Both the position numbers and the translations under genes were made by a program. From the NCBI GenBank assembly GCA_016716005.1, contig JADJXE010000001.1, positions 1-64,000 of the forward strand: a stretch of 64,000 bases of DNA. Direction: 5' to 3'. The notes beneath the pieces are model-generated. The model had not been told where the DNA came from and did not search any database. It worked only from the letters and a program-made list of their open reading frames with translations. Source of the DNA: Acidimicrobiales bacterium (GTDB taxonomy: Bacteria > Actinomycetota > Acidimicrobiia > Acidimicrobiales > JADJXE01). This document shows, one piece after another, positions 25,484-34,187 of this stretch; within the stretch, counting starts at the first letter, position 1; every line of letters starts with the position of its first letter.

Positions 25484-27187
25484 ATGCCGACAGGGTCACG
25501 CTCGAGGAACGCGACCTGGCGTTGGGTGCTGGCCGTCCTGGCCGTGCTGGGGTTGGTGGCTGCGGCCTGCGGTGACGACGACGACGGCGGCGCGTCCGAC
25601 ACCACCGCTGGTGGCGCCGACACCACGACCGGTGGCGCCGACACCACGGTGGCCGGTGAGCCGGTGCCGGGCGGCCGGCTGGTGGTGGGCATCGAGGCCG
25701 ACACGGACAGCCCGTGGACTCCGGCCCAGATGACCTGCCCGGTGTCGTGCCACATGGTGGCCCGCAGTGTGTACGACACCCTGATGCTGATCGGCGAGGA
25801 CGGCGAGGCGGTGCCCAACCTGGCTGTGGCCGCCGAGCCCAGCGCCGACTACACGCAGTGGCGCATCACCGCCCGCGAGGGGGTCACGTTCCACGACGGC
25901 ACGCCGTTCGACGGCGCGGCCGTCGCCGACAACCTCACCCGCCAGAAGAACAGCTTCCTGACCGGCAAGGTCCTGGCCGACGTGACCTCGATCGAGGTCG
26001 ACCCGGCCGACCCCATGACCGTGGTGGTCACCATGGGCCGGCCCTGGGCGGAGTTCCCGATCGTGCTGGCCGCCCAGCCCGGCTACATCGCCTCGCCCAC
26101 GTGGCTGGCCGCGGTGGACGCCGACCCGAGCCTGTCCAGCCAGCCGGTGGGCACCGGGCCGTTCGTGTTCGAGTCGTACCAGGTCGGTCAGGGCTTCACG
26201 GGCACCAAGAACCAGGACTACTGGCGCGAGGGCATGCCGTACCTGGACGAGATCGAGTTCCGGATCATCCCCGACGGGGAGACCCGCCAGAACGCGCTGC
26301 TGGCCGGCGACATCGACGTCATGCACACCGACAACGGCGGCGTGATCTCCCAGCTGCGCGAGCAGGCCGACGCCTTCCCGATGCCCGAGGTCGCCGACGG
26401 CGGCGAGACCGTGTACTGGCTCCTGAACGTGGGCGACGAGGCCTCGCCGCTGGCCGACCGCGACGTGCGCTGCGCCCTGGCCCAGGCCACCGACACCGCC
26501 GCCATCGGCACCGCGGTCAACGACGACGTGCCCGCGCTGGCCAACGGCCCGTTCGTCCCCGGCCGCGTCGGCTACCTGGAGGACACCGGCTACCCGATCT
26601 ACGACCCGGAGGCGGCCAAGGCGGCGATCGAGGCGTGGGAGGCCGACAACGGGCCCCTCGAGATCGAGTACGCCACCACCAACGACAGCGTCAACCTGCT
26701 CATCGCCCAGCTGGTGCAGCAGATGTGGAACGACGCCGGGGTCGAGACGAGCATCGGGCAGATCGAGCAGGGCCAGTTCATCGTCACCGCCCTGCAGGGC
26801 GACTTCGAGGTGTTCCAGTGGCGCAACCACGGGGCGCCCGACCCCGATGGCGAGTACGTCTGGTGGCACTCGTCGAGCGCGCTGCCGGTCGGCGAGCTGG
26901 CCCTCAACTTCGGCCGCATCCGAGACGACGTGATCGACGAGAACCTCGACCTGATCCGCACCAGTCCCGACCCGGCCGTCCGCCAGGAGGCGGCCGAGGC
27001 GATCAACCGTCGCTTCGGCGAGCAGTGCTACAACCTCTGGGACAACTGGACCGTCTGGGCGCTGCCCCACGACCCGTCGGTGCAGGGCGTGCTCGCGATG
27101 ACCTCCCCCGACGGCGTCCCCGTGATCGAGGGGCTCGCCAACACCTCCGGGTCGTTCTTCCCGCAGCCCCTCTGGATCGAGCAGTAG
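25484..27187 (+). CDS. ABC transporter substrate-binding lipoprotein, peptide/nickel (SBP_bac_5) family
   Basis: 567 residues from ATG 25484, with GGAGGGG before it. There is an N-terminal lipoprotein signal: WRWVLAVLAVLGLVAAAC, with the lipobox Cys followed by an acidic and Thr/Gly-rich linker. The mature part has family 5 features: RSVYDTLMLIGEDGEAVPNLA, ITAREGVTFHDGTPFDGAAV and GTGPFVFESYQ. It would capture peptides or similar solutes at the outer face. No permease or ATPase genes lie nearby, so it either serves a distant transporter or has another role. Confidence 0.9.
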   Translation: MPTGSRSRNATWRWVLAVLAVLGLVAAACGDDDDGGASDTTAGGADTTTGGADTTVAGEPVPGGRLVVGIEADTDSPWTPAQMTCPVSCHMVARSVYDTLMLIGEDGEAVPNLAVAAEPSADYTQWRITAREGVTFHDGTPFDGAAVADNLTRQKNSFLTGKVLADVTSIEVDPADPMTVVVTMGRPWAEFPIVLAAQPGYIASPTWLAAVDADPSLSSQPVGTGPFVFESYQVGQGFTGTKNQDYWREGMPYLDEIEFRIIPDGETRQNALLAGDIDVMHTDNGGVISQLREQADAFPMPEVADGGETVYWLLNVGDEASPLADRDVRCALAQATDTAAIGTAVNDDVPALANGPFVPGRVGYLEDTGYPIYDPEAAKAAIEAWEADNGPLEIEYATTNDSVNLLIAQLVQQMWNDAGVETSIGQIEQGQFIVTALQGDFEVFQWRNHGAPDPDGEYVWWHSSSALPVGELALNFGRIRDDVIDENLDLIRTSPDPAVRQEAAEAINRRFGEQCYNLWDNWTVWALPHDPSVQGVLAMTSPDGVPVIEGLANTSGSFFPQPLWIEQ

Positions 27188-27254
27188 AGGCCACCGCGTT
27201 GGTCCGACGTGTCCTCCGACGACCCGCCGGTCCGCCACGTCGTGGAGGTGTGGC

Positions 27255-28040
27255 GTGACTCGTGAGCGAGCGGTCGTTGTCTCCAGGCTCTCCCCGGAAC
27301 GTCGCCTTGTGCTCGGCTCCGTGCGGGCCGGTCGGCGTGCGGCACCGATGCACGGGTTGTTGACCGTCGACGTCACCACCGCCCGGTCACGACTGGCCGA
27401 GCTCGATCCGCCCGGTTCGTTCACCGCGTTGGTGCTGGCGGCCGTTGCTCGATCGGCGGCCGCCCACCCCGAGGTGCACGCGTACCGGGACTGGCGAGGA
27501 CGACTCGTGTCGCCCACGTACGTGGACGCGACCGTCATGGTCGAGGTCGTCACCTCCCGCGGTCCGGTTGCGGTCGCGCACCTCGTCCGTGACGCAGACC
27601 GCCGCACGGTCGCGGAGCTGGGCAGCGAGCTCCACGCCGCCAGGCGCGACTCGAGCACGACGCGCCAGGCCCGGCCGCTCGAGCGGTGGCTGCCGCGGCT
27701 GGTGTCCGTGCCCGGCGTGATCCCCGGCCTGTACGTCGTGCTCGGCCGGTCTGCTCGCGGCAGGAGGCTGTCGGGCACGGTGCTCGTGACCGCCGTCGGC
27801 ATGTTCGGGGGCGGCGCAGGGTTCGCCATCGCGCCGCCGGGCCTCCACTCACTGGCGGTCGTGGTGGGTGCGGTGAGCACCCGACCGTGGATGTGCGATG
27901 GCGTCGTGTGCCCCCGCGAGCTGCTCGACGTCACCGTGTCCGTCGACCACCGCGTGGTCGACGGCGCTCCTGCGGCCCGCTTCGGTGCGGACCTGCGCAG
28001 ACTGCTCGAAGACGGACGCGTCCTCGACGAACCAGCCTGA
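27255..28040 (+). CDS. Stand-alone 2-oxo acid dehydrogenase E2-type acyltransferase domain
   Basis: 261 residues, GTG start with GGAGGTG upstream. The catalytic core of E2/chloramphenicol acetyltransferase fold is recognisable by [19 protein letters not shown] (His232 and Asp236), and by [22 protein letters not shown] and [14 protein letters not shown]. There is no lipoyl domain and no E1/E3-binding domain, and no dehydrogenase genes are close. It is half the size of a normal E2. It may be an acyl-CoA dependent acyltransferase of unknown acceptor. A hairpin follows the stop. Confidence 0.8.
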   Translation: MTRERAVVVSRLSPERRLVLGSVRAGRRAAPMHGLLTVDVTTARSRLAELDPPGSFTALVLAAVARSAAAHPEVHAYRDWRGRLVSPTYVDATVMVEVVTSRGPVAVAHLVRDADRRTVAELGSELHAARRDSSTTRQARPLERWLPRLVSVPGVIPGLYVVLGRSARGRRLSGTVLVTAVGMFGGGAGFAIAPPGLHSLAVVVGAVSTRPWMCDGVVCPRELLDVTVSVDHRVVDGAPAARFGADLRRLLEDGRVLDEPA

Positions 28041-28058
28041 GTCCCGGCGCTCCGGGAC
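28041..28058 (+). terminator. Hairpin directly after the E2-type gene
   Basis: GTCCCGG-CGCT-CCGGGAC is a perfect 7-bp stem with a 4-nt loop that begins at the base after the stop codon. There is no T run, as is usual in high-GC actinobacteria. Termination is inferred. Confidence 0.5.
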
Positions 28059-28237
28059 GGTGTCCCGTCGTTCGGCGACCGTGTGCCCGACTGGTCCTCC
28101 GAGATCGTCTGGCGGACATCGAGCGCCTCGACCTCCACGAGCCGGCTCCTCCGTGGAAGGTCGGTCCGAGGCAGGCGCGTGGGGAGATCGTGGGAGCCGA
28201 CGGCGATGGCAATGGCGGCGTCGGCCAAGATGTGCGC

Positions 28238-30100
28238 ATGAGCCGAACCGACGAGGTCACCCTGAGCACCGCGGCCGAGCCGATCGATCGCGAGGCGCTG
28301 CGGGCCAGGTACCGAGCGGAGCGCGACAAGCGCCTGCGCCCCGACGGCAACGACCAGTACGTCGAGCCGACCGGTCGGTTCGCCCACTTCCTCGACGACC
28401 CCTACACCGAGCCGGTCGAGCGCGAGGCGCGCTTCGACGAGGTGACGGTGGCGCTCATCGGGGGTGGCTTCGCCGGTCTCGTCACCGGCGCCCGCCTGAA
28501 GCAGGCCGGCATCGACGACGTCCGCATCATCGAGGGTGGCGGTGACGTGGGAGGTGCGTGGTACTGGAACCGCTACCCGGGGGCCATGTGCGACACGGCG
28601 GCGATGATCTACCTGCCGCTGCTCGAGGAGACCGGGCACATGCCCACGCAGAAGTACACCTTCGCCACCGAGATCTTCGGGCACGCCCGGCGGATCGCCA
28701 CCCAGTTCGGGCTCTACGACAACGCCCTCTTCTCGACCGAGGTCACCGGCCTCGAGTGGGACGAGACGTCGTCTCGCTGGATCGTCCGCACCGACCGAGG
28801 CGACGAGATGCGGGCGAGGTTCGTCGCCATGGGCACCGGCCCGCTGCACCGGCCGAAGCTGCCCGGCATCCCTGGCATGCAGACGTTCGCCGGGCACAGC
28901 TTCCACACCAGCCGGTGGGACTACGAGTACACCGGCGGCGACCCGGCCGGCGCCCCGCTGGAGAAGCTGGCCGACAAGCGGGTCGGCATCATCGGCACCG
29001 GTGCCACGGCGGTGCAGTGCATCCCGCACCTGGCGCGGGACGCCGAGGAGCTCTACGTGTTCCAGCGCACGCCGTCGTCGATCGACGTCCGCAACAACCA
29101 CCCGATCGACCCGGCGTGGTTCGCCACCCTCGAGCCGGGCTGGCAGCAGACGTGGCTGGAGAACTTCGCCATCCTGCAGACCGGTGGCTTCGCCGACGAG
29201 GACCTGGTCGAGGACGGCTGGACCGACATCGCCCAGCGGATCCGTGACCGGGTCATCGCCGAGATGGGGGAGTCGGACGGGAGCTTCGGTCCCGAGGCGA
29301 TCCAGCGCGCCTACGAGGACAGCGACGACGAGAAGATGACCGAGATCCGGGCCCGCGTCGACGCCATCGTGGAGGACCCGGCGACGGCCGAGGCGCTGAA
29401 GCCGTGGTACCGCCAGCTCTGCAAGCGGCCGTGCTTCCACGACGAGTACCTCCAGGCCTACAACGAGCCCGGCACCCACCTGGTCGACACCGACGGGAAG
29501 GGTGTCGAGCGGATCGACGAGACCGGCGTGTGGGTCGCTGGGGTCCACTACGAGGTCGACTGCCTGGTCTTCGCGTCGGGCTTCGAGGTCGGCACCGACT
29601 ACGCGCGGCGGGCCGGCTTCGAGACGGTGGGTCGGGGCGGGGTCACCCTCTCGGAGCGCTGGGCCGACGGCATGCAGAGCATGCACGGCATCCACGTGCA
29701 CGGCTTCCCGAACCTGTTCGTCGTGGGGCTGAGCCAGGGCGCGAACCTCATCTCGAACATCACGCACAACCTCACCGAGGCCGGCACGACGATTGCGTCG
29801 GTCGTCGCACACGCGCTGGAGGTCGGCGCCGACGAGGTCGAGGTGACCGAGGCGGCCGAGCAGGCGTGGATCGGGCTCCTCGAGAGCAGCGGCCAGTCGT
29901 TCCTCGGCAACCCCGACTGCACGCCCGGCTACTACAACAACGAGGGCAAGCCCCTGGGCCGACGTGAGCGGCTCAACGCCAGTGGCTACCCCTTGGGGCC
30001 GGTCGCGTACTTCCACTACATCGACGGGTGGCGCAGGTCGGGCGACTTCGAGGGCCTCGAGTTCCGGGCCGACGGCGCAACAGCGGGCACCGCCGACTGA
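28238..30100 (+). CDS. Flavin-containing Baeyer-Villiger-type monooxygenase
   Basis: 620 residues from ATG 28238. It has an N-terminal extension of about 65 residues, then FAD Rossmann [11 protein letters not shown] (about residues 71-81). The BVMO fingerprint is [13 protein letters not shown], and a second Rossmann for NADPH reads [12 protein letters not shown]. Extra typical segments are [18 protein letters not shown] and [18 protein letters not shown]. The long N-terminus and size resemble phenylacetone/steroid monooxygenase-type enzymes. It converts ketones to esters or lactones, which fits a degradative lifestyle. It is monocistronic, or leads into the YkgJ-type gene 99 nt downstream. 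Confidence 0.92.
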   Translation: MSRTDEVTLSTAAEPIDREALRARYRAERDKRLRPDGNDQYVEPTGRFAHFLDDPYTEPVEREARFDEVTVALIGGGFAGLVTGARLKQAGIDDVRIIEGGGDVGGAWYWNRYPGAMCDTAAMIYLPLLEETGHMPTQKYTFATEIFGHARRIATQFGLYDNALFSTEVTGLEWDETSSRWIVRTDRGDEMRARFVAMGTGPLHRPKLPGIPGMQTFAGHSFHTSRWDYEYTGGDPAGAPLEKLADKRVGIIGTGATAVQCIPHLARDAEELYVFQRTPSSIDVRNNHPIDPAWFATLEPGWQQTWLENFAILQTGGFADEDLVEDGWTDIAQRIRDRVIAEMGESDGSFGPEAIQRAYEDSDDEKMTEIRARVDAIVEDPATAEALKPWYRQLCKRPCFHDEYLQAYNEPGTHLVDTDGKGVERIDETGVWVAGVHYEVDCLVFASGFEVGTDYARRAGFETVGRGGVTLSERWADGMQSMHGIHVHGFPNLFVVGLSQGANLISNITHNLTEAGTTIASVVAHALEVGADEVEVTEAAEQAWIGLLESSGQSFLGNPDCTPGYYNNEGKPLGRRERLNASGYPLGPVAYFHYIDGWRRSGDFEGLEFRADGATAGTAD

Positions 30101-30199
30101 CGTGCGTCGCCGCGCCGGCCACCGGGTCCGAGGCGCCCGCATCTCCCCGTCCCGCGAGGCTCGACGAACCCACGGTCCCGACCTGACGGCGGAGCACGC

Positions 30200-30874
30200 A
30201 TGACCGACGACGACACGATCGGGGAGCGCGACCTGGCAGCCGGCGACTTCTCGTCGTGGATGATCGACGTGCAGGGCGCGATCCGCGGCGAACGGGGGTC
30301 GGAGGTGCCGTGCGACGGTTGCACCGCCTGCTGCACCTCGTCCCAGTTCATCCACATCGGACCCGAGGAGACCGGCACGCTGGCCCGCATACCAGTAGGG
30401 CTGCTGTTCTCCGCTCCCGGGCTGCCGCGCGGCCACGTCCTGCTCGGCTACGACAAGCGGGGGCACTGCCCGATACTGATCGACGATCGTTGCTCGATCT
30501 ACGAGCACCGCCCCAGGACGTGTCGCACCTACGACTGTCGGGTCTTCCCGGCCGCCGGTCTCGACATCGACGACGACGACAAGGCCTTGATCGCCCGCCG
30601 GGCCCGGCGCTGGCAGTTCGGCTTCCCGACCCGGGCCGACCGCGACCGGCACGACGCCGTTCGAGCGGCCGCGACGTTCCTTCGCGACCGCAGCGACCTG
30701 CTACCGGACCGCACCGTTCCGACGAACACCACGCAGCTCGCCGTGCTGGCGATCGAGGTCCACGACGCCTTCCTCCGACGCGACGAGCAGACGGGCCGGA
30801 CGACGGTCGTCGATGCGGATCCCGACGTGGTCAGAGCGGAGGTGGCGCGCCGCACCGCATCCCGGCCGGGCTGA
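30200..30874 (+). CDS. YkgJ family cysteine cluster protein
   Basis: 224 residues. The cysteine pattern is VPCDGCTACCTS, then GHCPILIDDRCSIYEHRPRTCRTYDCRVFPA, which is the CxxCxxCC...C...C...C layout of the YkgJ/FliB zinc or iron-sulfur cluster family. The rest is helical and charged. The biochemical function of the family is poorly known. ATG 30200 is preceded by GGCGGAG. It lies downstream of the monooxygenase on the same strand and convergent with the SPFH gene. Confidence 0.88.
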   Translation: MTDDDTIGERDLAAGDFSSWMIDVQGAIRGERGSEVPCDGCTACCTSSQFIHIGPEETGTLARIPVGLLFSAPGLPRGHVLLGYDKRGHCPILIDDRCSIYEHRPRTCRTYDCRVFPAAGLDIDDDDKALIARRARRWQFGFPTRADRDRHDAVRAAATFLRDRSDLLPDRTVPTNTTQLAVLAIEVHDAFLRRDEQTGRTTVVDADPDVVRAEVARRTASRPG

Positions 30875-30955
30875 CCGTCGTGCGTGGCCCGCTTCGTGCA
30901 CGACCACGATCCGTGTCGGCTGCCGCCCCGTGTCGCCGGCGACGCAGAACGAGGC

Positions 30956-31897
30956 CTACCCGCCCGACCCGTTCCCCTCCATCACGTTGCGCAGCACCTG
31001 CGCGGCGCCGAGCAGGCCGGCGCTCTCGTAGGGCACGACGATCTTCGCGTTGTCGCTCTCGGCGAACTTGGCGAGCGTGTCGAGCTGCAGGATCGACACG
31101 AGGGTCGGGTCGGGCTCCTGGTGCTTGATGGCGGCGTAGACCGTCTCGATGGCCTGGGCGCGGCCCTCGGCCTGGAGGATCTCGGCCTGCCGAGCGCCCT
31201 CGGCTCGGAGGATGGCCGCCTGGCGCTGGCCCTCGGCCGCCCGCACCACCGCCTGGGCGTCGCCCTCGGCCACGTTGATGGCGTACTGCTGCTGGCCCTC
31301 GGACTGCAGGATCCGGGCCCGCTTCTCCTGGTCGGCCTGCTTCTGCAGGGCCAGGGCCTGCAGGATCTGCGGCGGCGGCGCGATCTCCACGATCTCGATG
31401 CGGCTGATGCGGATGCCCCACTTGTCGGTGACGGCCTCCATCTGCTCCTGCACGTCGGTGTTGATGCGCTCGCGCTCGGACAGCGCCTCGTCGAGGGTCA
31501 TCGTGCCGATGACCGACCGCAGCGCCGTGCGGGCCAGCGCGTCGATGGCGACGTCGAAGTTCTTCACGCTGAACAACGCCTGCCTGGCGTCGACGACCTG
31601 GGTGAAGATCGTGGCGTTCACGGTGACCACCACGTTGTCCTTGGTGATGACGTCCTGGCGGTCACCGGGCACCGGGATCTCACGCATGTCGACCCGGGTG
31701 AGCGAGTCGACGAACGGGGCGATGATCACGAGCCCCGGCTCATGCGTGCGGCGGTACTCGCCGAGCCGCTTCAGCACCCCGACCTGTCCCTGCTGCACGA
31801 TGTTGACCATCTGCTGCAGGGCGAGGAGCAGCACCCCGACGATGACAACGGCGAGCACCAGCGCGACGGCGGTGCCGACGGACACGGCTGCGATCAC
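30956..31897 (-). CDS. SPFH domain / band 7 (stomatin-like) protein
   Basis: 313 residues from GTG 31897, with GGAGG before it. A single N-terminal membrane segment (VALVLAVVIVGVLLLALQQM) is followed by the band-7 domain: VQQGQVGVLKRLGEYRRTHEPGL, IPVPGDRQDVITKDNVVVTVNA and FDVAIDALARTALRSVIG. An Ala/Glu/Gln-rich coiled coil follows (residues about 190-270). Stomatin-like proteins form membrane-bound oligomers that organise lipid domains. The GTGA overlap with the upstream NfeD gene is the usual operon pair of this family. Confidence 0.93.
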   Translation of the reverse strand: MIAAVSVGTAVALVLAVVIVGVLLLALQQMVNIVQQGQVGVLKRLGEYRRTHEPGLVIIAPFVDSLTRVDMREIPVPGDRQDVITKDNVVVTVNATIFTQVVDARQALFSVKNFDVAIDALARTALRSVIGTMTLDEALSERERINTDVQEQMEAVTDKWGIRISRIEIVEIAPPPQILQALALQKQADQEKRARILQSEGQQQYAINVAEGDAQAVVRAAEGQRQAAILRAEGARQAEILQAEGRAQAIETVYAAIKHQEPDPTLVSILQLDTLAKFAESDNAKIVVPYESAGLLGAAQVLRNVMEGNGSGG

Positions 31898-32409
31898 GGC
31901 GATCCTCCCTCGCCGCCCGGGTCGGGCGGCGGTTGCAGCTCCTGGGGGTCGACGTAGCCGACGGAGCCGTCGGTCGGCCACACCGTCAAGGTCGTGCCTC
32001 GGACTGCGGTGACGAGCACGCGGGTGCCCGGCGGGACGGGGAGCGACGACCCGCTCACGGCCAGCCATCGCTCTCCGGCGAGGCGCACGTGGCCGGGTCG
32101 GGTCTCGTCGCCGACGAGGTCGAGGGTGATGACCTCCTCGCCGACCAGCGTGCCGTGGACGCCGCGACCGGGGCGGCTCTCGAGGTGGGTGTGCAACGAG
32201 CGGCTGACGTAGGGGCGGACGAGGAGGATGCCGAGCAGGGCGACGGCGACGGCCACGGCGACCTGCAGCGGGATGGCCGACGGCGCCACGCCGGCCACCG
32301 CGGCGGCGGCGAAGGCTCCGAGCGACCCGAAGAGGACGTAGAGCGCGAGGTGGTGCAGCTCGACGGCCAGCAGCACGATGCCCAGCGCCACCCAGAACAT
32401 CACGATCAC
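31894..32409 (-). CDS. NfeD family membrane protein
   Basis: 171 residues if GTG 32409 is used, the codon best spaced from GGGAGGAG; 32415 and 32400 are alternatives. There are two or more N-terminal membrane segments (FWVALGIVLLAVEL, LYVLFGSLGAFAAAAVAG, LQVAVAVAVALLGILLV), then a soluble OB-fold: GVHGTLVGEEVITLD and RVLVTAVRGTTLTVWP. NfeD proteins pair with stomatin-like proteins and influence membrane microdomains. The stop overlaps the SPFH start, which supports coupled synthesis. Confidence 0.88.
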   Translation of the reverse strand: MIVMFWVALGIVLLAVELHHLALYVLFGSLGAFAAAAVAGVAPSAIPLQVAVAVAVALLGILLVRPYVSRSLHTHLESRPGRGVHGTLVGEEVITLDLVGDETRPGHVRLAGERWLAVSGSSLPVPPGTRVLVTAVRGTTLTVWPTDGSVGYVDPQELQPPPDPGGEGGSP

Positions 32410-32527
32410 GGGCACCTCCTCCCGACAGCGACTCTACGGGTGCGGGTGCGGGTCCGCGCCGTCGCCGAGGGCTGTTGCGGTGCGGGCTCCGGGCCGGGTT
32501 CGTCGGGGCACGCGGGCCGAGGACCAC

Positions 32528-32533
32528 TAGTCT
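32528..32533 (+). promoter_or_regulatory. Leaderless-type -10 element (TAGTCT)
   Basis: TAGTCT lies 6 nt before the GTG start of the Rrf2 gene at 32540; no ribosome site is present. Confidence 0.4.
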
Positions 32534-32539
32534 TCGACT

Positions 32540-32950
32540 GTGCGACTCGAGGTTTCCCGCCGGGCCGACCTGGCGACCCGTGCGCTGCTGGTCCTGGGGC
32601 GTTCGGGGCGTCGCTCCAAGTCGCCCGAGCTGGCCCGGCGAGTGGGGACGACGCCGGGGTTCCTGTCGCAGGTGATGGCGCCGCTGGTGGCCCGGCGATG
32701 GGTGCGGTCCGACCCTGGTCCGACGGGCGGGTACGCGGCGGTGGTCGACCTCGACGCGGTGAGCGTGCTCGACGTGATCGAGGCCGTGGAGGGCCCGACC
32801 GACGCGGGGCGGTGCGTGCTCGAGGACCGGGCGTGCAGCGGTGCGGGGCCGTGCGCGCTGCACGTGCCGTGGTCCCGGGCGCGGGCGCAGCTCCTGGGGG
32901 AGCTGGCCGGTACGCCCCTCTCCTCGCTGGCGGCCGGGGAAGCGGACTGA
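32540..32950 (+). CDS. Rrf2 family regulator with three conserved Cys (NsrR/IscR-like)
   Basis: 136 residues. The winged helix is RRADLATRALLVLGRSGRRSKSPELARRVGTTPGFLSQVMAPLV. Three cysteines, C92, C99 and C105, stand where NsrR carries its iron-sulfur ligands (93, 99, 105 in the actinobacterial protein), so an Fe-S sensor of nitric oxide or oxygen is likely. A leaderless -10 precedes the GTG. It overlaps the YwiC-like gene by 1 nt (TGATG), so the two are co-transcribed. Confidence 0.88.
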   Translation: MRLEVSRRADLATRALLVLGRSGRRSKSPELARRVGTTPGFLSQVMAPLVARRWVRSDPGPTGGYAAVVDLDAVSVLDVIEAVEGPTDAGRCVLEDRACSGAGPCALHVPWSRARAQLLGELAGTPLSSLAAGEAD

Positions 32951-33810
32951 TGGAGGAGCTCGGCGTCGCCGGCTCGGACGAGCCCACGGATCGACACGAG
33001 TCCGCGCCGCCACGGCGTGGCGCCGTTCCCGACCGTCGCGGCGTGGTGCGCTCGGTGGCGGTGCCCACCGAGCACGGTGGGTGGGGCCTCACCCTCGAGC
33101 CGGCCGTGCTCGGCCTGTTGGTGGCCCCGAGCGGCGCGGGCTGGTGCCTGGCGGCCGCCGCGCTCGTCGCCTTCGTGGCCCGCACCCCGCTCAAGGTGGT
33201 GCTCGTCGACCGGTGGCGGCGACGACGCCTCGACCGGACCGTCGTCGCCGCCCGCGTCGCCGCCGTCGAGGTGGCTGGGCTCGTCGCCCTGGTCACGATC
33301 GCCGCGCTGCTCGCCACCGACCCGTTCTGGTGGCCCGCGCTCGTGGCCGCGCCCCTGGTCGTCGTCGAGCTGTGGTTCGACATGCGGTCACGGAGCCGGC
33401 GCCTGATCCCCGAGCTCGCCGGCGCAGTCGGGGTCTGCGCCGTGTCGGCCATGATCGTGCTCGCCGACGGCGCCGATTCCCGGCTGGCGATCGGGCTGTG
33501 GCTGATCCTGGCCGCCCGGGTCGTCACGTCCGTGCCGTTCGTCCGCGCCCAGATCGACCGCCTCCACCACCGACCCGGTTCGGCTCACCGGCTGCTCGCC
33601 ACCGACCTGGCCGCCCTGGGCGTCGCGGCCGCTGCCGTGTGGATCGAACCGTCCGTCCTCGCCGGTGCGATCGCCGTCGGCGCCGTCGTGGTGTTCCAGC
33701 GGGTCACCGCCCGCGGCCCCGTCCCGCGTGCCGGCGTGATCGGCTCGCGCCAGATGGCGATCGGCTTCGGCGTCGCCGTCGTGACCGCGCTGGGTGTGCT
33801 CGCCCCGTGA
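32950..33810 (+). CDS. YwiC-like membrane protein
   Basis: 286 residues. After a soluble, charged N-terminus (about 35 residues) comes the family signature SVAVPTEHGGWGLTLEPAVLGLLVAPS. About eight membrane segments follow, with the cytoplasmic loop RTPLKVVLVDRWRRRRLDRT. YwiC-like proteins are of unknown function. In Bacillus, ywiC sits beside nitrate respiration genes, and here the partner is an NsrR-like regulator, which points to nitrogen-oxide or redox stress. The ATG overlaps the Rrf2 stop. Confidence 0.85.
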   Translation: MEELGVAGSDEPTDRHESAPPRRGAVPDRRGVVRSVAVPTEHGGWGLTLEPAVLGLLVAPSGAGWCLAAAALVAFVARTPLKVVLVDRWRRRRLDRTVVAARVAAVEVAGLVALVTIAALLATDPFWWPALVAAPLVVVELWFDMRSRSRRLIPELAGAVGVCAVSAMIVLADGADSRLAIGLWLILAARVVTSVPFVRAQIDRLHHRPGSAHRLLATDLAALGVAAAAVWIEPSVLAGAIAVGAVVVFQRVTARGPVPRAGVIGSRQMAIGFGVAVVTALGVLAP

Positions 33811-33861
33811 ACGAGCGGCCTCCGGCCGAGGTGCGCTCGACCGCCGGGGGGGCCGGGGCGG

Positions 33862-33987
33862 CTACTTCTCCCAGCCCTTGCGAGCCTGCTTCTGCGCAGC
33901 CTGCTTGGCGTTCTTCGCCGCTCGCTTCTCCTTGAGGGTTCGGCCGGGCTTCTTGGCCTCGGTCGAGGGTTTCGCCTTCTCTGCCAT
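33862..33987 (-). CDS. Small Lys/Arg-rich protein (41 aa)
   Basis: A 41-residue frame from ATG 33987 to TAG 33862: MAEKAKPSTEAKKPGR, then TLKEKRAAKNAKQAAQKQ, ending KGWEK. About one third Lys/Arg and nearly all helical, with no hydrophobic core. Short basic proteins of this style are found annotated in actinobacteria, possibly binding nucleic acid or ribosomes; that is inference. Its AAG-rich codons differ from the surrounding non-coding text, which supports real coding. Confidence 0.55.
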   Translation of the reverse strand: MAEKAKPSTEAKKPGRTLKEKRAAKNAKQAAQKQARKGWEK

Positions 33988-34055
33988 GGCCCCACGCTAC
34001 GGCGTGGGCCGCGGCCCTGCTGCGACCGGGCGCGTGGCATCACCGGGCAGGTGCT

Positions 34056-34090
34056 CGACGTGCTGGTACCGTGACCTGGCCAGCACGTCG
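34056..34090. repeat. 11-bp perfect inverted repeat upstream of the GH130 gene
   Basis: CGACGTGCTGG (34056-34066) and CCAGCACGTCG (34080-34090) with a 13-nt loop that contains TACCGT. It lies between the divergent small basic gene and the GH130 gene. It could be an operator or an RNA hairpin. Confidence 0.6.
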
Positions 34091-34140
34091 TCTGCCTCGT
34101 CGGTCGCCTTGACGCCTCGTCACGCCGGGGATGGGAAGCG

Positions 34141-34165
34141 GAGCAGCCCTCGTCGACGGCTGCTC
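34141..34165. repeat. 8-bp inverted repeat in the GH130 leader
   Basis: GAGCAGCC (34141-34148) and GGCTGCTC (34158-34165) with a 9-nt loop, ending 22 nt before ATG 34188. If transcribed, it would form a stem just ahead of the ribosome site GGAAGG. Confidence 0.5.
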
Positions 34166-34187
34166 CCGAGCCCGGAAGGTTGCCGGC

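Noticed and set aside
25496..30652. A 1718-codon open frame on the minus strand
   Set aside because: It is the antisense shadow of the binding protein, E2-like and monooxygenase genes; its translation is Arg/Gly/Val/His-rich with no domain, a common artefact of high-GC coding DNA.
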